Shown here: piece after piece, positions 1 through 10,024 of the stretch | Numbering within the stretch: the first letter of the stretch is position 1 | Layout: every line of letters begins with the position of its first letter | From: Tiliqua scincoides | Taxonomy: Eukaryota > Chordata > Lepidosauria > Squamata > Scincidae | NCBI RefSeq assembly: GCF_035046505.1 | Contig: NC_089829.1 | Location: 10,007,396 to 10,071,395, forward strand | DNA length: 64,000 nucleotides | Reading direction: 5' to 3' | Translations under genes and position numbers: made by a program | Notes under the pieces: model-generated | Seen by the model: the letters and a program-made list of their open reading frames with translations, nothing else | Databases searched by the model: none | Told to the model about the DNA's origin: nothing

Positions 1-769
1 TGCAGAATGTCTTGTTAATCACTATGATGCTTATATAGGCAGAAGCAAGATACATAAGACTTTTAATAAAGACTAATAGTAGTTATTGTTATTTAAACAG
101 TGTCATCACTATAGATGGAGCCTTGTTTACAAACAAAAAAGGCTTAGGGGCAGCACAAAACATCCCAAGTCTTGGGGGAATCAGGCCCCCACCCTCAAGG
201 ATATTTCAATGGGGAAAACAGGTGAGGGATAGATACTGCCATCAGAATGCATGTAGCTTTACAAAATGTAAGGGAACAAGTCCCTGCCCTGAGAAGCTTA
301 CCCCCTAAAAGCAATTTGCTTACAGCTGGGAGTGTATGTTGCTCTGCTAGCTGGTCGTCCAAGTTCTGTCATTGCCATTTGGCAAGAATGAAATAGAGAG
401 CAGTCAGAATTTTTCCTGCCAAGCGTGAGCAGCTGCCTCCTAGTTTGCAAAATGAGTGAAGTGGTAAAAGGAGCCTCATTGTCTTGAAATGGCAACACTC
501 CCAATCTGTCATTTTCAAGCTGGCCTAAAGAATCATCATGGGAAATTCACAAAAACCATCTTCATTTGCCAATGCAGCATTTTGTGGAACTTTTGCAGCT
601 TCATATGGTGGAGGCTGCATCAGCCTGTGGGCTCCACTGCTCAAACTGTTAGCTGATCTTGTTGGAGTCATATGGCTATTTTGGGAAACACACACACACA
701 CAGATTTCAAGGTAATCATTTGCATTTCCTTGGTGCATTTTTTTCCCAGTGCAGAGCACAAAACATTTT

Positions 770-937
770 GGACCCAAGTCTATCCAAGTTTCCAGCACCA
801 ATGCAGCGCTGAGTAAAATGGAACAAATGTTCCCTTACCATAAGGTGGCTTTGGTGACTGATTCCCCCACCACATGATGCGCACATCCCATTGGTACAGC
901 TGCATCAGCACTGTATATTTGGATAGAACTGGGCCCT
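770..937. repeat. Palindromic element, family Q (GGGCCCAATCCTATCC ends)
   Basis: Diverged copy of a palindromic family whose two ends are inverted copies of GGGCCCAATCCTATCCAACT. It has the internal hairpin formed by a 'fourteen-base-class' pair around AAATGTTCCCTTACC. Other copies in the window are at 12673-12857, 23253-23434 and 42690-42869. Confidence 0.6.
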
Positions 938-1693
938 TTGTGTTACATATAAAGTTAACCACAGTGAATAAATCCTACCTGGTACAAGCAACCGCTCCAA
1001 ATTCTCCAGAGAAGGCAGAGCCACTGGCTGGAACAAGTTCCTGGGACATAGTGGTAAGGATGGCTTCACTTGAAGAACCAGCCTGCAAGAACATTACACT
1101 CTGTTTATTTTTCAAACTTATACTCTACCTCTCCATTAAAATCTTACAAGATGGCTTACAATAATATTAAAAACAATAAAAAATTCAACTGTGGCCAATA
1201 AACAACAAACACTGAGTAAAATAAATAAAATAAACCATGGAACCACAATAAGACCAGTGGCAGAAGACCAACAAAATGACTGCATGTTCAGAACCCAGGG
1301 CAAATAGAAAAGTTTTTATCTGTTGTCTGAACCTAGTCAAAAGTCTCAAGAGAACAACTCCACACCAAGAATTCCAAAGCTGAGTCCACTACAGAACCGG
1401 CACCTCCTCCAGGGGAAGAATCATAGCTCAGTGGGAGGGAATGTGCTGTGAATGGGAAAAACCCTTGCCTGAGATGCAAGAGAGCCCTGACCAAACAACA
1501 CAGACAATACCGGCCTAGATGGTTTGACTGGCAGCTTCCCATGTTTCTCTCTATTTCGGGAGGGACCATAGCTGGGCGGCAGAATGACACTTTGCACGAA
1601 AAACTGTAATAAATACTGAATATTTGGACAGCGCTTCAGAGTGTGCAAAGTACTGCATGACCTCAATGGAATCCTTTCAACAACCTTGCAGGG

Positions 1694-2204
1694 CAGTGTT
1701 TCTCAAACTGTGGGTCGTGAGCAAATTTCAGGTGAGCCCCCATTCATTTCAAAGTGTATTTTACTTTTTAATAGATTTGATGTTACTATGGTATGTGGCT
1801 GCATTTGGGGAAATGTTACCAATCTGTACTTTTAACAGGCTACTAGGTATATGCTTTTAACAATGACAGTCAATGGGGCTTACTCCTGGGCTAGTGTGGA
1901 TAAGATTGCAGCCTTTGGGATGTTTGGGGAATTTCTAAAAACATATCAATAATTGCTTGGGAGGGTTAAGAGGGTTCTTCTTTATTTCAAATAAATTTTT
2001 AAACTTATTTTAATTGTAACTTTAATTTACTTAATTAATTTCAATTTGATTTTTCATAAAGGGGGTGTTAAATATTTTCCTCCCTGGTGGTGTCACTTCT
2101 GGTCATGACAACACTTCTGGGTTAATGACCTCACTTTTGGTGGGTCCCAATAGACTGCCTATCTAATAAGTGGGTCCCGGTGCTAAAAGGTTTGAGAACC
2201 ACTG
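1694..2204. mobile_element. hAT-like non-autonomous DNA transposon, family H1
   Basis: The left end reads CAGTGTTTCTCAAACTGTGG and the right end GGTTTGAGAACCACTG, which are inverted copies of each other. The CAG-TTCTCAAACT type terminus is typical of the hAT superfamily. No transposase frame is visible inside. A small palindromic repeat (family R) sits inside at about 1861-1915. Flanking 8-mers are similar but not identical, so the duplication is not claimed. Confidence 0.65.
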
Positions 2205-2289
2205 CTGCAAGGTAAGTTGCAGCAAAGCCTAAGAAAGTCATCTCAGAAGCAAATACCATTTTGCTCAATCAGACTTAATTCCAGGATTG

Positions 2290-2405
2290 CAGCAAGTATT
2301 ATTAGCTCCATTTTGCAGATGGAATGACTGAGGTTGAAGGTTTGCCTAAGGCCACCTCGTGAGAATTCACAACAGAAGAAACATTCAAAGTCAGTGCATA
2401 CAACA
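2290..2405 (-). repeat. MIR-like SINE relic
   Basis: The run from ATTATTAGCTCCATTTTGCA through GACTGAGGTTGAAGG and on to AAGGCCACCTCGTGAG matches, in reverse orientation, the core of the MIR/CORE-SINE family as remembered. It is strongly diverged, as expected for this ancient amniote family. Confidence 0.5.
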
Positions 2406-3654
2406 CAGAGTTACATGGACCAAGGGTCTGACTCAGTAGGCAGTAGTTGCATGTGGTAATTTGCGTGGCTGCCACCTCCCTAAAACCCAGTGGCAGCCAA
2501 ACAAATGATCATATCCACTGGTAATGACAGCAGCCAAGGATACTAATGAATAGGGAACAATGTGGTCCTTTAGAAACATCTGAATTCTAGCTGTTAAGGA
2601 CTTGATAAGGTTAAACAAAAAAAGAGCACACTGAAATGTGCTTGAAAGTGAACAAAGTGAAGCACAGCTTGTGAAGCTATATTTAAAACTGATAAAAGTG
2701 TTCCTTCTTGGACTGGTTCAGAAAAGACTGGGTCGACTGAACAAGCTGATCAAGGCTCTCTAAAGTGCTCACGTCAGAACAACAATAAAAATATTTTATG
2801 CATCATCACATTTGATACTTATCTTACTTACAAAAACAAATAAATTAACTGTTATTGTGAAACAATAACACTGACTTTCAAAACACTTGTAATGAATAAC
2901 AGAATCATGGGCAGGCCTGTGCAACAGCTGTTCTTGCAGATGACCTTGCGGTCGGAGGGGCCTACAGTTCTAGCTGGTGGCTGGCAGGAGAAGCTGCTAG
3001 CTCTGCTGCTAGGTTAGTCCAGATTGCTGCAAAGTGGGGGGAGGGGGGTATGGAGGGAGGTAGCTCTCGCTTCTGCACTTGCCAACAAGGGACATCACAA
3101 TGACATTTTGGAAAGGTAAGCTACTAGTGCAGCATTCTTGGCTGCCTGGAATATTTGACTGACTCTGACCTACATAATAATTTCCTTGGGTTCCAACTGA
3201 AGCCAACCTGACTAGATGTTACCCAAGAACAGATTCAACTTTGACAAAGATGTGCTGCTCAGTGTACTGGAGGGAAACTTTTACGTAATTGAGTAAAATA
3301 TGCCAAAAGGGCTGCCTACATTCTACAACAAAAAATTACAGGACAGGGGTGGGAGTGTAATCTTCAGGAGAGAACTGGCATGAGTCACGTGATCAAGGAA
3401 CAGGAAAAAACCATGAAGCCTTAGAATGAAATGCAAAACATGGGACATAATCTGACATAATCACAGTTACCATAATCACAGTGGAGCAAAATCACAGACT
3501 CTGAAATCAAATGAAACAAGAAAACATAGAAACAGGCAGGCCACAAGTCCACAGACAGCCAAACAGAAACATGTGCCACCACAGCAACACAATTATATGC
3601 ACAGATGGACAATAACAATATTTAACTTTTGTAAAAAGTTTTTATGAGTGAGCA

Positions 3655-3845
3655 AAGCGCTGCACATCAGCTATCCAGCTGTAATTCTTGCAGTCCCCTA
3701 GTGTGGGAAGGAAGGATTCTTATGCCCAGACTATAGGTGGAGAAGACTAAGGTTAAGGAGGCGAGGTTTGCCTTAAGACCACTTAATTGAACCAGAGAAG
3801 TCCTGAGCCCACAGCTCAACCTCTTAGCTACTACACCATACTAAA
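3655..3845 (-). repeat. MIR-like SINE relic
   Basis: A reverse-orientation MIR-like arrangement: a 'TTCTTATGCCCAGACTATAGG.. GGTGGAGAAGACTAAGG' core, then a GTTTGCC..AAGACCAC block, and finally CTTAGCTACTACACCATACT, which corresponds to the tRNA-like A-box end of such SINEs. Very diverged. Confidence 0.4.
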
Positions 3846-4125
3846 TGCGTGCATACATAAGGATTTACACAATTAATGCCATGTATGGCTTGGTCCTCTC
3901 TCTCTGTTGCAGCATTAAAAACCAGAGATATCCTAGTAATGACAATTAGCTGCCATGGGGTGAGTATAACACATACATTAATTGTTTGCTCTGCTTGATT
4001 GCTCATTAATGATCTGAGGGATTCCCTCCAGTCTCTTCAAACAACCTAATTAAAACCAAATAAAATCTGAAGTGAACAATTTTGCTCATATTTCCCAGGA
4101 AGAAGAGCCAAGCCTGGATCCTCAC

Positions 4126-4422
4126 CGAAATATTCCACATCATCTTGATCGCCAAAGGAAAGCGAGCTCTCCAGCCACCAGTTTGGGAAGGGTCTTCCTC
4201 CACAGCCTGGATATCCGGACTGGCATAATTACTGCAACCTTCAGCTTTGAGCTCCTGGCTTGCTTTGCAACTGATAGCAAAAAGAGCTGCTGCTTCATAC
4301 ACAGCAGCACTGCAGCCTTTACCAATGGACTGACCAATGAAGTACTCATCCAGTGTGAAGCCTCGCTGTCGGAACAAGCCCAAGGGATTTTTCTGGGGCT
4401 TGTTCCTCTGGATAAATATTGT
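4126..4422 (-). CDS. PINK1: PINK1 exon 2
   Basis: Exon of 297 bases (99 codons) between a polypyrimidine-CAG acceptor at 4423-4424 and a GTGAGG donor below 4126; both boundaries are phase 0. It encodes GFTLDEYFIGQSIGKGCSAA, holding the kinase glycine-rich loop at about residues 145-160, and FPLAIKMMWNIS, whose lysine (residue 209) corresponds to human Lys219 that binds ATP. Between these lies a 44-residue linker unlike the human one in sequence but of similar length; this is the known first insertion in the PINK1 N-lobe, which is variable between species. A plus-strand frame of 170 codons over the same bases is a shadow. Confidence 0.95.
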
Positions 4423-7007
4423 CTGAAAAAAGAAAGAAAATACAAAAATATTACACAGGCAAGAACTGTGGTTTTTGTATTGATGGGGATAAACCAACGC
4501 CACAGCAAGATCTGTATTGGCAACCGTCAGTCTCGAAAGACTATGGTATCGTGCTCAGAAAGATGGTTCTGGCACAGCATCTAGTGTGGCTGAAAAGGCC
4601 AATCCGGGAGTGACAATCCCTTCCACACCGGGAGCAAGTGCAGTCTGTCCCTGGTCTGTCTCCCTGGCTATGGGCCTTCCTTCTTTGCCTCAGACTGTTG
4701 GCAAAGTGTCTCTTCAAACTGGGAAAGGCCATGCTGCACAGCCTGCCTCCAAGCAGGCCGCTCAGAGGCCAGGGTTTCCCACTTGTTGAGGTCCATTCCT
4801 AAGGCCTTCAGATCCCTCTTGCAGATGTCCTTGTATCGCAGCTGTGGTCTACCTGTAGGGCGCTTTCCTTGCACGAGTTCTCCATAGAGGAAATCCTTTG
4901 GGATCCGGCCATCATCCATTCTCACAACATGACCAAGCCAACGCAGGCATCTCTGTTTCAGCAGTGCATACATGCTAGGGATTCCAGCTTGTTCCAGGAC
5001 TGTGTTGTTTGGAACTTTGTCCTGCCAGGTGATGCCGAGGATGCATCAGAGGCAGCGCATGTGGAATGCGTTCAGTTTTCTCTTCTGTTGTGAGCGAAGA
5101 GTCCATGACTCGCTGCAGTACAGAAGTGTACTCAGGACGCAAGCTCTGTAGACCTGGATCTTGGTATGTTCCGTCAGCTTCTTGTTGGACCAGACTCTCT
5201 TTGTGAGTCTGGAAAACGTGGTAGCTGCTTTACCGATGCGTTTGTTTAGCTCGGTATCGAAAGAGTGTCGGAGATCGTTGAGCCAGGGTACACAAAGTCA
5301 TGGACAACCTCCAGTTCATGCGCAGAGATTGTAATGCAGGGAGGTGAGTCCGCATCCTGAACCATGACCTGTGTTTTCTTAAGGCTGATCGTCAGTCCAA
5401 AATCTTGACAGGCCTTGCTAAAGCTCATGGATCGTTTTAGCACAGCAAGATGATGCTCAGTTAACACTGTGTGACACATTCCACAGATGGGCATTTCAAA
5501 GGAGTGATTGGCCATCAATAAAGAAGAGTTGTGTGGGATCAGATAAATAATAAATAAAGCATTCTCTTTACAACTGAGTCCAAAGAAATGCTTCTCAGAA
5601 GCATACAAGCAATAGCCCTCTCCTGTTGTTGCTCCCTCAGGGGTATGCTACTATCATTCATGGGAGTTCCATCCAACTGTTCTCAGTAGATATGAGGCTA
5701 GATGCAACATGACAAACACCAATAAGAGGGTAGACAGGAGGGCTTTTTAGAGTGTGTGAAAAGCATGCTTTGGAGCTCTTCCCGCCGAGCTGAGCCTCCT
5801 ACGATGTTTGTTTGTCGTGTCACATCACTCATCTCACTGCCAGGTGGCAGATGTCTAGGGGTCCCACAAGTACCACCAGGCATCAGCTCAAGTATCACTA
5901 GTGGTACCTGTAACGCTAGTTGAGAAACATTGGTATAGTGCCAGGGATGTGCAGTGGGTGGAGAAGCAGGTGAGGTAGAGCCTCCCCACAGGAGTCCTTT
6001 AGAAAGTGCCGCTGCTGTGTGAGGTGAGAAAAAGCCTCCTTACCGCAGTCCTTTGAAAACCACACCTCGCTGTGTGAGGTGAGGCAGGTGTGTGAGATGA
6101 GGCAGGTGAGGCAGAGCCTCTCCACCAGAGTCCTTCAAAAAGCACCGCTGCCTGGTGAGGTGAGGTGCGTGAGATGAGGCAGGTAAGGCAGAGCCTCCCC
6201 ACTGAAGTCCTTTGAAAAGTGCTGCTGCCGAGTCAGGTGAAATAGGTGTTGAGGTAAGGTATATGAGGCAGGTGAAGCAGAGCCTCCCCGCCGGAGCCCT
6301 TTGAAAAGCGCCACTGCTGTTTGAGGTGAGGCAGAGCCTCCCCTCTGGAGTCCTTTGAAAAGCACTGCCACCACAGTGTGCTTGAGCGCCTCACATGGCG
6401 GTGGTGGCACTTTTTGACGAACTCCAGTGGGGAGGCTCTGCCTCACCTCACACCTGCCTCACCTTACAGGGCGGTGCTTTTCAAAGGGCTCTGGTGCGGA
6501 GGCTCTGCCTCACCTGCCTCCCCACCCACTGCACAGCACTATCCCTATGGATGACGCTGCACTAGAGGAGAGGGCAGGTCCCTCCCAACCGAGGATGCTC
6601 AGAGGGATGCAGGCGCAACCCAGGCCCTGCAGCAGTTGCCATGGCGACGCGGCCCGCACCTGGATGTCCTTGCAGGCCTCGGCCGCCTGCCTCTGCTCGG
6701 CCAGTGCGGGCTCCAGCAGCGCCAGCCCAAGGCTGAGGGCGACGCCGAGGCGGCGGGGGCCTGCGGGCAGCCGGCTGGCCGCCTGCCGGAAGAGCAGCAG
6801 CCCCGGCGCCGAAGGGCCTCTGCGCAGGCCCAGCCGGGCCGCGGCCTCGCGCAAGAAGCCCGAGCGGGGCTGCGGCGGTGCCTGCGGGCGGAGGAGGGCG
6901 GCGGGAGGCGCCGGGGGGGCGGCGGGCGACGCGCCCCCTCCCAGCCAGCGCCACAGCAGCCCCCGCCCCAGCCGCAGCCCGCGGCCCAGCGCCTGCCGCA
7001 GCGCCAT
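4126..7007 (-). CDS. PINK1: PINK1, PTEN-induced kinase 1 (exons 1-2 of a split gene, partial)
   Basis: PINK1 is the Ser/Thr kinase that accumulates on depolarised mitochondria and phosphorylates ubiquitin and Parkin to start mitophagy. Two exons are in the window and join in phase 0: exon 1 encodes residues 1-116 and exon 2 residues 117-215. The protein opens with MALRQALGRGLRLGRGLL, very close to the remembered human N-terminus, and exon 2 carries the glycine-rich loop and the ATP-binding lysine. Exons 3-8 lie off the left edge. Intron 1 (4423-6659) contains a LINE fragment and a tandem-repeat element. CDA lies upstream on the same strand, the same order as in human 1p36. Nothing in the visible part suggests a broken gene. 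Confidence 0.95.
4512..5440 (-). mobile_element. 5'-truncated RTE-like LINE fragment with 11-bp target-site duplication
   Basis: The minus strand encodes, in more than one frame, the C-terminal part of a non-LTR reverse transcriptase: FSKACQDFGLTISLKKTQVM, then LRWLGHVVRMDDGRIPKDFL and GKRPTGRPQLRYKDICKRDL, ending with a CxxC...H-type cysteine/histidine finger (CSRCGRDCHSRIGLFSH) and stop. The frame shifts between these blocks, so it is dead. CACAGCAAGAT at 4501-4511 is repeated exactly at 5441-5451, so the insertion is 929 bp. The 3' UTR is only about 25 bases and ends GACTGACGGTTGCCAA. I place it near the RTE clade from memory; the clade is uncertain. It lies in PINK1 intron 1, sense to the gene. 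Confidence 0.75.
5441..5941. other. PINK1 intron 1 segment, unrecognised
   Basis: Between the LINE fragment and the tandem-repeat element I see no gene. A short piece at about 5910-5935 (CTAGTTGAGAAACATTGG) resembles the right end of the H1 hAT-like family; the rest is unrecognised. Confidence 0.4.
5942..6547. repeat. TIR-bearing element with internal tandem and inverted repeats (family T)
   Basis: About six direct, imperfect copies of a unit of roughly 60-90 bases, each containing AGAGCCTCCCCAC and GTCCTTTGAAAAG, run from 5965 to about 6400. Two further units follow in the opposite orientation (6425-6530). The outer ends are inverted copies of TGTGCAGTGGGTGGRGARGCAGGTGAGG. This looks like a non-autonomous DNA element with expanded inner repeats, sitting in PINK1 intron 1 just downstream of exon 1. 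Confidence 0.65.
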
Positions 7008-7170
7008 CGCCTCCCTCGCCAGGCCCGGCCGCCTCTCTGCGCGCTCCGCCCGGCTCGGCCTGCGGTGACGGCGCTGGTGGCTGTGACGCCGGGGCGGGGC
7101 GGGGCGGAAGCCGGTCAAGCGTCTCCCGGAGGGCCTGGCAGCTCCCGGGACAGGGCGGCCCTGAGCATGT
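6630..7170. promoter_or_regulatory. PINK1: CpG island and probable PINK1 promoter
   Basis: The stretch is very G+C- and CpG-rich compared with its neighbours and covers PINK1 exon 1 and its 5' side. Three overlapping GC boxes (GGGGCGGGGCGGGGCGG, 7091-7107) and an ETS-type GCGGAAG (7104-7110) lie about 90-100 bases upstream of the start codon. No TATA box is evident, as is usual for a housekeeping promoter of this kind. The exact transcription start is not visible. Confidence 0.7.
6660..7007 (-). CDS. PINK1: PINK1 exon 1
   Basis: Coding part of 348 bases (116 codons). The start ATG at 7005-7007 has G at -3 and G at +4, a good Kozak context, and upstream minus-strand codons do not resemble PINK1. 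Residues 1-25 are Leu/Arg-rich with no acidic residue, a mitochondrial presequence. A hydrophobic segment at about residues 87-103 (LGVALSLGLALLEP) corresponds to the human membrane segment cleaved by PARL. The exon ends CTGCAAGGACATCCAG before GTGCGG, phase 0. The middle is Pro/Ala/Gly-rich and about a dozen residues shorter than in human. Large overlapping frames on both strands in this GC-rich block are shadows. Confidence 0.93.
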
Positions 7171-7261
7171 GCAGAGCGCCTCCCACCCTCCTAAGCCTCA
7201 GTAGTTTTCGTTTCTAAGGAGGAGGCGGTGTGCCCGGCGCACGAGGGGCCTTCAGTCCTCT

Positions 7262-7720
7262 CTGTCTGTCTCCTTCCTTCATCAGACAGGTGATTGATGA
7301 AGGAAGGAAGGAGAAATCAATCTGTCTGTCTGTCTCCTTCCTTCCTTCCTCAGACAGACAGACAGGCTGGTTGATTGATTGATTGAGAAAGGAAGGATGT
7401 AGATGGACAGAAAGACAGACTGATTGTCTCCCTCCTTCCTTCCTCAGACAATCAGTCTGTCTTTCTGACCATCTACATCCTTCCTTTCTCAATCAGTCAA
7501 TTAATCAACCAGCCTATCTGTGTTTCTGGTGAAGGAAGGGACTGTCTGTCTGTCTGTGATGGAGGAAGGAGACAATTTGTCTGTCTGTCTCCTTCATCAA
7601 TCAACTAACCCATCAGTCTGCCTCCTTCATCTGTCTGTCTGTCCATCTGATGTCTGGAGACTATCTACCTGCCTCCTTCCTTCCTTCCTTCATCAACCAA
7701 CCCACCAACCTGTCTGTCAC
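7262..7720. repeat. Tetranucleotide repeat cluster with long hairpins
   Basis: Dense (CTGT)n, (CCTT)n and (TGAT)n tracts arranged as inverted repeats. The main palindrome has arms 7381-7429 and 7446-7494, 49 bases with a single mismatch, separated by a 16-base pyrimidine loop, and pairing continues imperfectly out to about 7364 and 7515. A smaller hairpin has arms 7270-7284 and 7295-7309. The cluster begins within about 260 bases of the PINK1 start codon, on its upstream side. Confidence 0.9.
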
Positions 7721-7721
7721 A

Positions 7722-7876
7722 TTTTTATACTGCCTTCAAGGAGCTCAGAGCAGTGTATATAGTTTGTTCTCTTTGTGTCTCACCACAACCCTGTGAGGTA
7801 GGCTAGGCTGAGAGTGACTGGTCCACGGTCACCTAGGAGGCCTAAGTCCAACACCAGAACCACTACATGTTCCTGA
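7722..7876 (-). repeat. SINE relic (tRNA-type, reverse orientation)
   Basis: Reads ATTTTTATACTGCC, then AACCCTGTGAGGTAGGCTAG, GACTGGTCCACGGTCACC, and ends AACCACTACA, the reverse of a tRNA-derived SINE with promoter boxes at the far end. The same family is seen at 30360-30622. Confidence 0.5.
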
Positions 7877-7991
7877 CCCTCGTTTCTCCTCCACCAGGGC
7901 ACTCAGGGTGGCACACATGGCTCCTTTTAACCGCCCAGTCAAGAACCCAGTTAATCCACACAAGTCCTTGTATTAAATGTTCAAATAATTG

Positions 7992-8349
7992 ATGGTGAGG
8001 TCACATCAGGATTACTGCATCCAGGTCTGATCGCCACACCTCAAAATGGATAAAGTGGAACTAGAAAAGGTGCAGAAGAGAGTGACCAATATGATTACTG
8101 GGCATTGCAGGGGCACCTCCCTTACAAGGAAAGGCTACAGCGTTTGGGGCTCTTCAGTCTAGAAAAGAGGTGCCTGAGGGGGGACATGATTGAGACATAC
8201 AAAATTATGCAGGGGATGGAAAAGAGTGGATACAGGGATGTTATTTTTCCTCTCACACAACATCAGAACCAGGGGACACCTGCTTACATTGAATGGTGTG
8301 AGAGTCAAGACACAAAAGAAAATATTTCTTTACCTAGCGTGTCATTAGT
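7992..8349 (+). mobile_element. CR1 LINE 3' fragment, left piece
   Basis: Encodes, with breaks, the C-terminal CR1 reverse-transcriptase block containing [20 protein letters not shown] and [10 protein letters not shown]. It is clearly older than the copy at 26.2-28.8 kb. It is interrupted at 8349 by an L1-like insertion and resumes at 8663. Confidence 0.85.
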
Positions 8350-8662
8350 TTTTTTAAAATCTATTATAATAAAAGAAAAAGAAAACACAAGAAAATGAAA
8401 ATAGAAACAAACGACATTGAAAAATACATAAATGATACAGAAAAACCTCTAATAGTGTAGCACAGGCAAAGTCAAATATTCTAATTGCCTACAGTTTTTA
8501 TACCTTAATAATCTAAATTTCCACCCATATATACGTTATCCCTCCAACAGCCCTTCTTATCTTCTCATTATAAATATTTCACTTCAAATTGTAATTTCAG
8601 ATTATGTTCTCTATTGTTCTCTATTCCTTACAATCTAATCTTCAAATCCACAACTCATTCTC
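8350..8662 (-). mobile_element. L1-like LINE 3' end inserted in the CR1
   Basis: The insertion is bounded by AGCGTGTCATTAGT (8336-8349) and AGCATGTCATTAGT (8663-8676), a 14-base target-site duplication with one difference. It starts with a T-run on the plus strand, so the element reads on the minus strand and ends in A's. The 313 bases are AT-rich 3'-UTR-like sequence without a frame. The poly(A) end and duplication length suggest L1-type retrotransposition; the family is inferred. Confidence 0.7.
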
Positions 8663-9029
8663 AGCATGTCATTAGTCTGTGGAACTCCTTGCCACAGGAT
8701 GTGATGTTGTCTTGCCTAGGTGCCTTTAAAAGGGGATTGGACAAATTTCTGGAGGAAAAGTTCATCTTGTAACAGGTTACAAGCTATGATGGGTATGTGC
8801 AACCTCCTGATTTTAGATGTGGGCTGTCTCTGAATGCCAGATAGAAGGGGGTGGCACCAGGATGCAACTGTCTTGTGTGCTCCCTGAGGCATCTGGTGGT
8901 CTACTGTGAGATACATGCTGCATTATGTATCTCATAATAGGAAGGAAGGAGGAAGCTGGGAGGAAGCTGGATTAGATGGGCCTTTGGCCTGATCCAGCAG
9001 GGATCTTCTTCTGTTCTAATGTTCTTATT
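8663..9029 (+). mobile_element. CR1 LINE 3' fragment, right piece
   Basis: Continues the CR1 after the L1-like insertion: GTCTGTGGAACTCCTTGCCA, the FKRGLDKFLEEK region, the conserved 3' UTR with GAAGCTGGATTAGATGGGCC, and the end at GTTCTAATGTTCTTATTA. Confidence 0.85.
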
Positions 9030-9114
9030 ATAGTAAAGGAACAGACAAAGTTGGGTAAAATTGGTAAATTTGGAAGTCCTTCTTGTATATTGTCTTGATG
9101 TCTATGCAACAACT

Positions 9115-9272
9115 GTTTAAAATAAGGAACTATTATTATCCCCATACTGCAGATGACGAAGACTGAGGCTGCAAGGAAGAGACTTGCCTGGAGTCATGGA
9201 GTGAGTTCATGACAGAGGCAACATTCGAACCCGTCCTGATTTGTGCATAGCCTCTCCACTATACCAGCTCTG
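9115..9272 (-). repeat. MIR-like SINE relic
   Basis: Contains ATTATTATCCCCATACTGCA, GACTGAGGCTGCAAGG, ACTTGCCTGGAGTCATG, ACATTCGAACCCG and CACTATACCAGC in order. This is the MIR arrangement in reverse orientation, including the B-box-like TTCGAACCC. Confidence 0.65.
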
Positions 9273-9430
9273 GATACTCAATGTAGAAAAATAACAAATG
9301 CAAAATCAATGATGGCGTAATGAGAATTTTATATTAAAATGTTATCAAACAAATGACTGGGGATTAGAGAAAAAGTTAGGAAGAATTAACAGACCATCTT
9401 GCCTCTGCCATGGGCTCTAGTACAGTAGTG

Positions 9431-10018
9431 ATAGATAGATACTTTATTAACGGTCATCCGACCAGCTACTCACAAAACAGCACAACAAAATACACAAAAT
9501 TAAAACCAACATCCCTTTACACATATATACGTAAAATCATCGATTTATACTCTCAATTTTCTTTCTTATCAACTGTGCAGCATGGCAGAAATGGGCCACC
9601 CTGAGCGATATATCAGAATTTACATCAGATAGCAGAAAAGCAAGCTGCTCCTCCACCTGCATCCCCGTTACAGCGCCAAAAATCGGGGAAATAAATTTAG
9701 ATCTCAAATCATCATAATTTGGACATTGCAGAATAATGTGGGCAGTTGTCTCCACCACATTATAATGGCAGGGGCACAGTCTCTCTAAATAAGGAGGCCT
9801 TGCATAACGTCCCAAAAGAACTGCTGATAAGAGTGCATTACACCTGGCTTTAGTAAAAGCAATCCTGAATTTTGGAATAACGATATTATAAAAATATCTG
9901 GCAGGAGAAAGCATAAGAGCTTGATCCCCAAGAAAAACATATGCAGAAAGTGGCTCTTGCAGATCTCATTTCAAGATCCACCAACCTCTGACGCAAAATT
10001 TCTTTTGCGTCTCCCGGG
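9431..10018 (-). mobile_element. 5'-truncated LINE fragment with 14-base target-site duplication
   Basis: Minus-strand frame 9537-9914 encodes a reverse-transcriptase C-terminus with a cysteine/histidine knuckle, CPCHYNVVETTAHIILQC, followed by PNYDDLR. The 3' end is AATAAAGTATCTATCTATC, a short tetranucleotide tail. CTAGTACAGTAGTG at 9417-9430 is repeated with one change at 10019-10032. I cannot place the clade; such knuckles occur in several non-LTR clades. Confidence 0.7.
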
Positions 10019-10024
10019 CTAGTG

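Larger units (their letters stand above)
1..4125. other. PINK1 intron 2 (left part), repeat-filled, no exon seen
   Basis: This stretch lies downstream of PINK1 exon 2 on the minus strand, so it should be intron 2. I looked for the next PINK1 exon (the residues following the MMWNIS segment) on the minus strand and did not find it; it should lie beyond the left edge. Contents I can name: a palindromic element at about 770-937, a hAT-like element at 1694-2204 with a smaller palindrome inside it, and MIR-like SINE relics at about 2290-2405 and 3655-3845. The remaining sequence is AT-rich unique or unrecognised DNA. Confidence 0.6.

Noticed and set aside
4072-4584. Plus-strand 170-codon frame
   Set aside because: It is the antisense shadow of PINK1 exon 2.
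6427-7217. Long plus-strand frames (over 190 codons) across the CpG island
   Set aside because: They are antisense to PINK1 exon 1, have Arg/Pro/Ala low-complexity composition and resemble no protein. GC-rich DNA lacks stop codons by chance.
9200-9235. tRNA B-box-like TTCGAACCC as a tRNA gene
   Set aside because: It belongs to a MIR-like SINE relic; no cloverleaf with matching acceptor stem was found.
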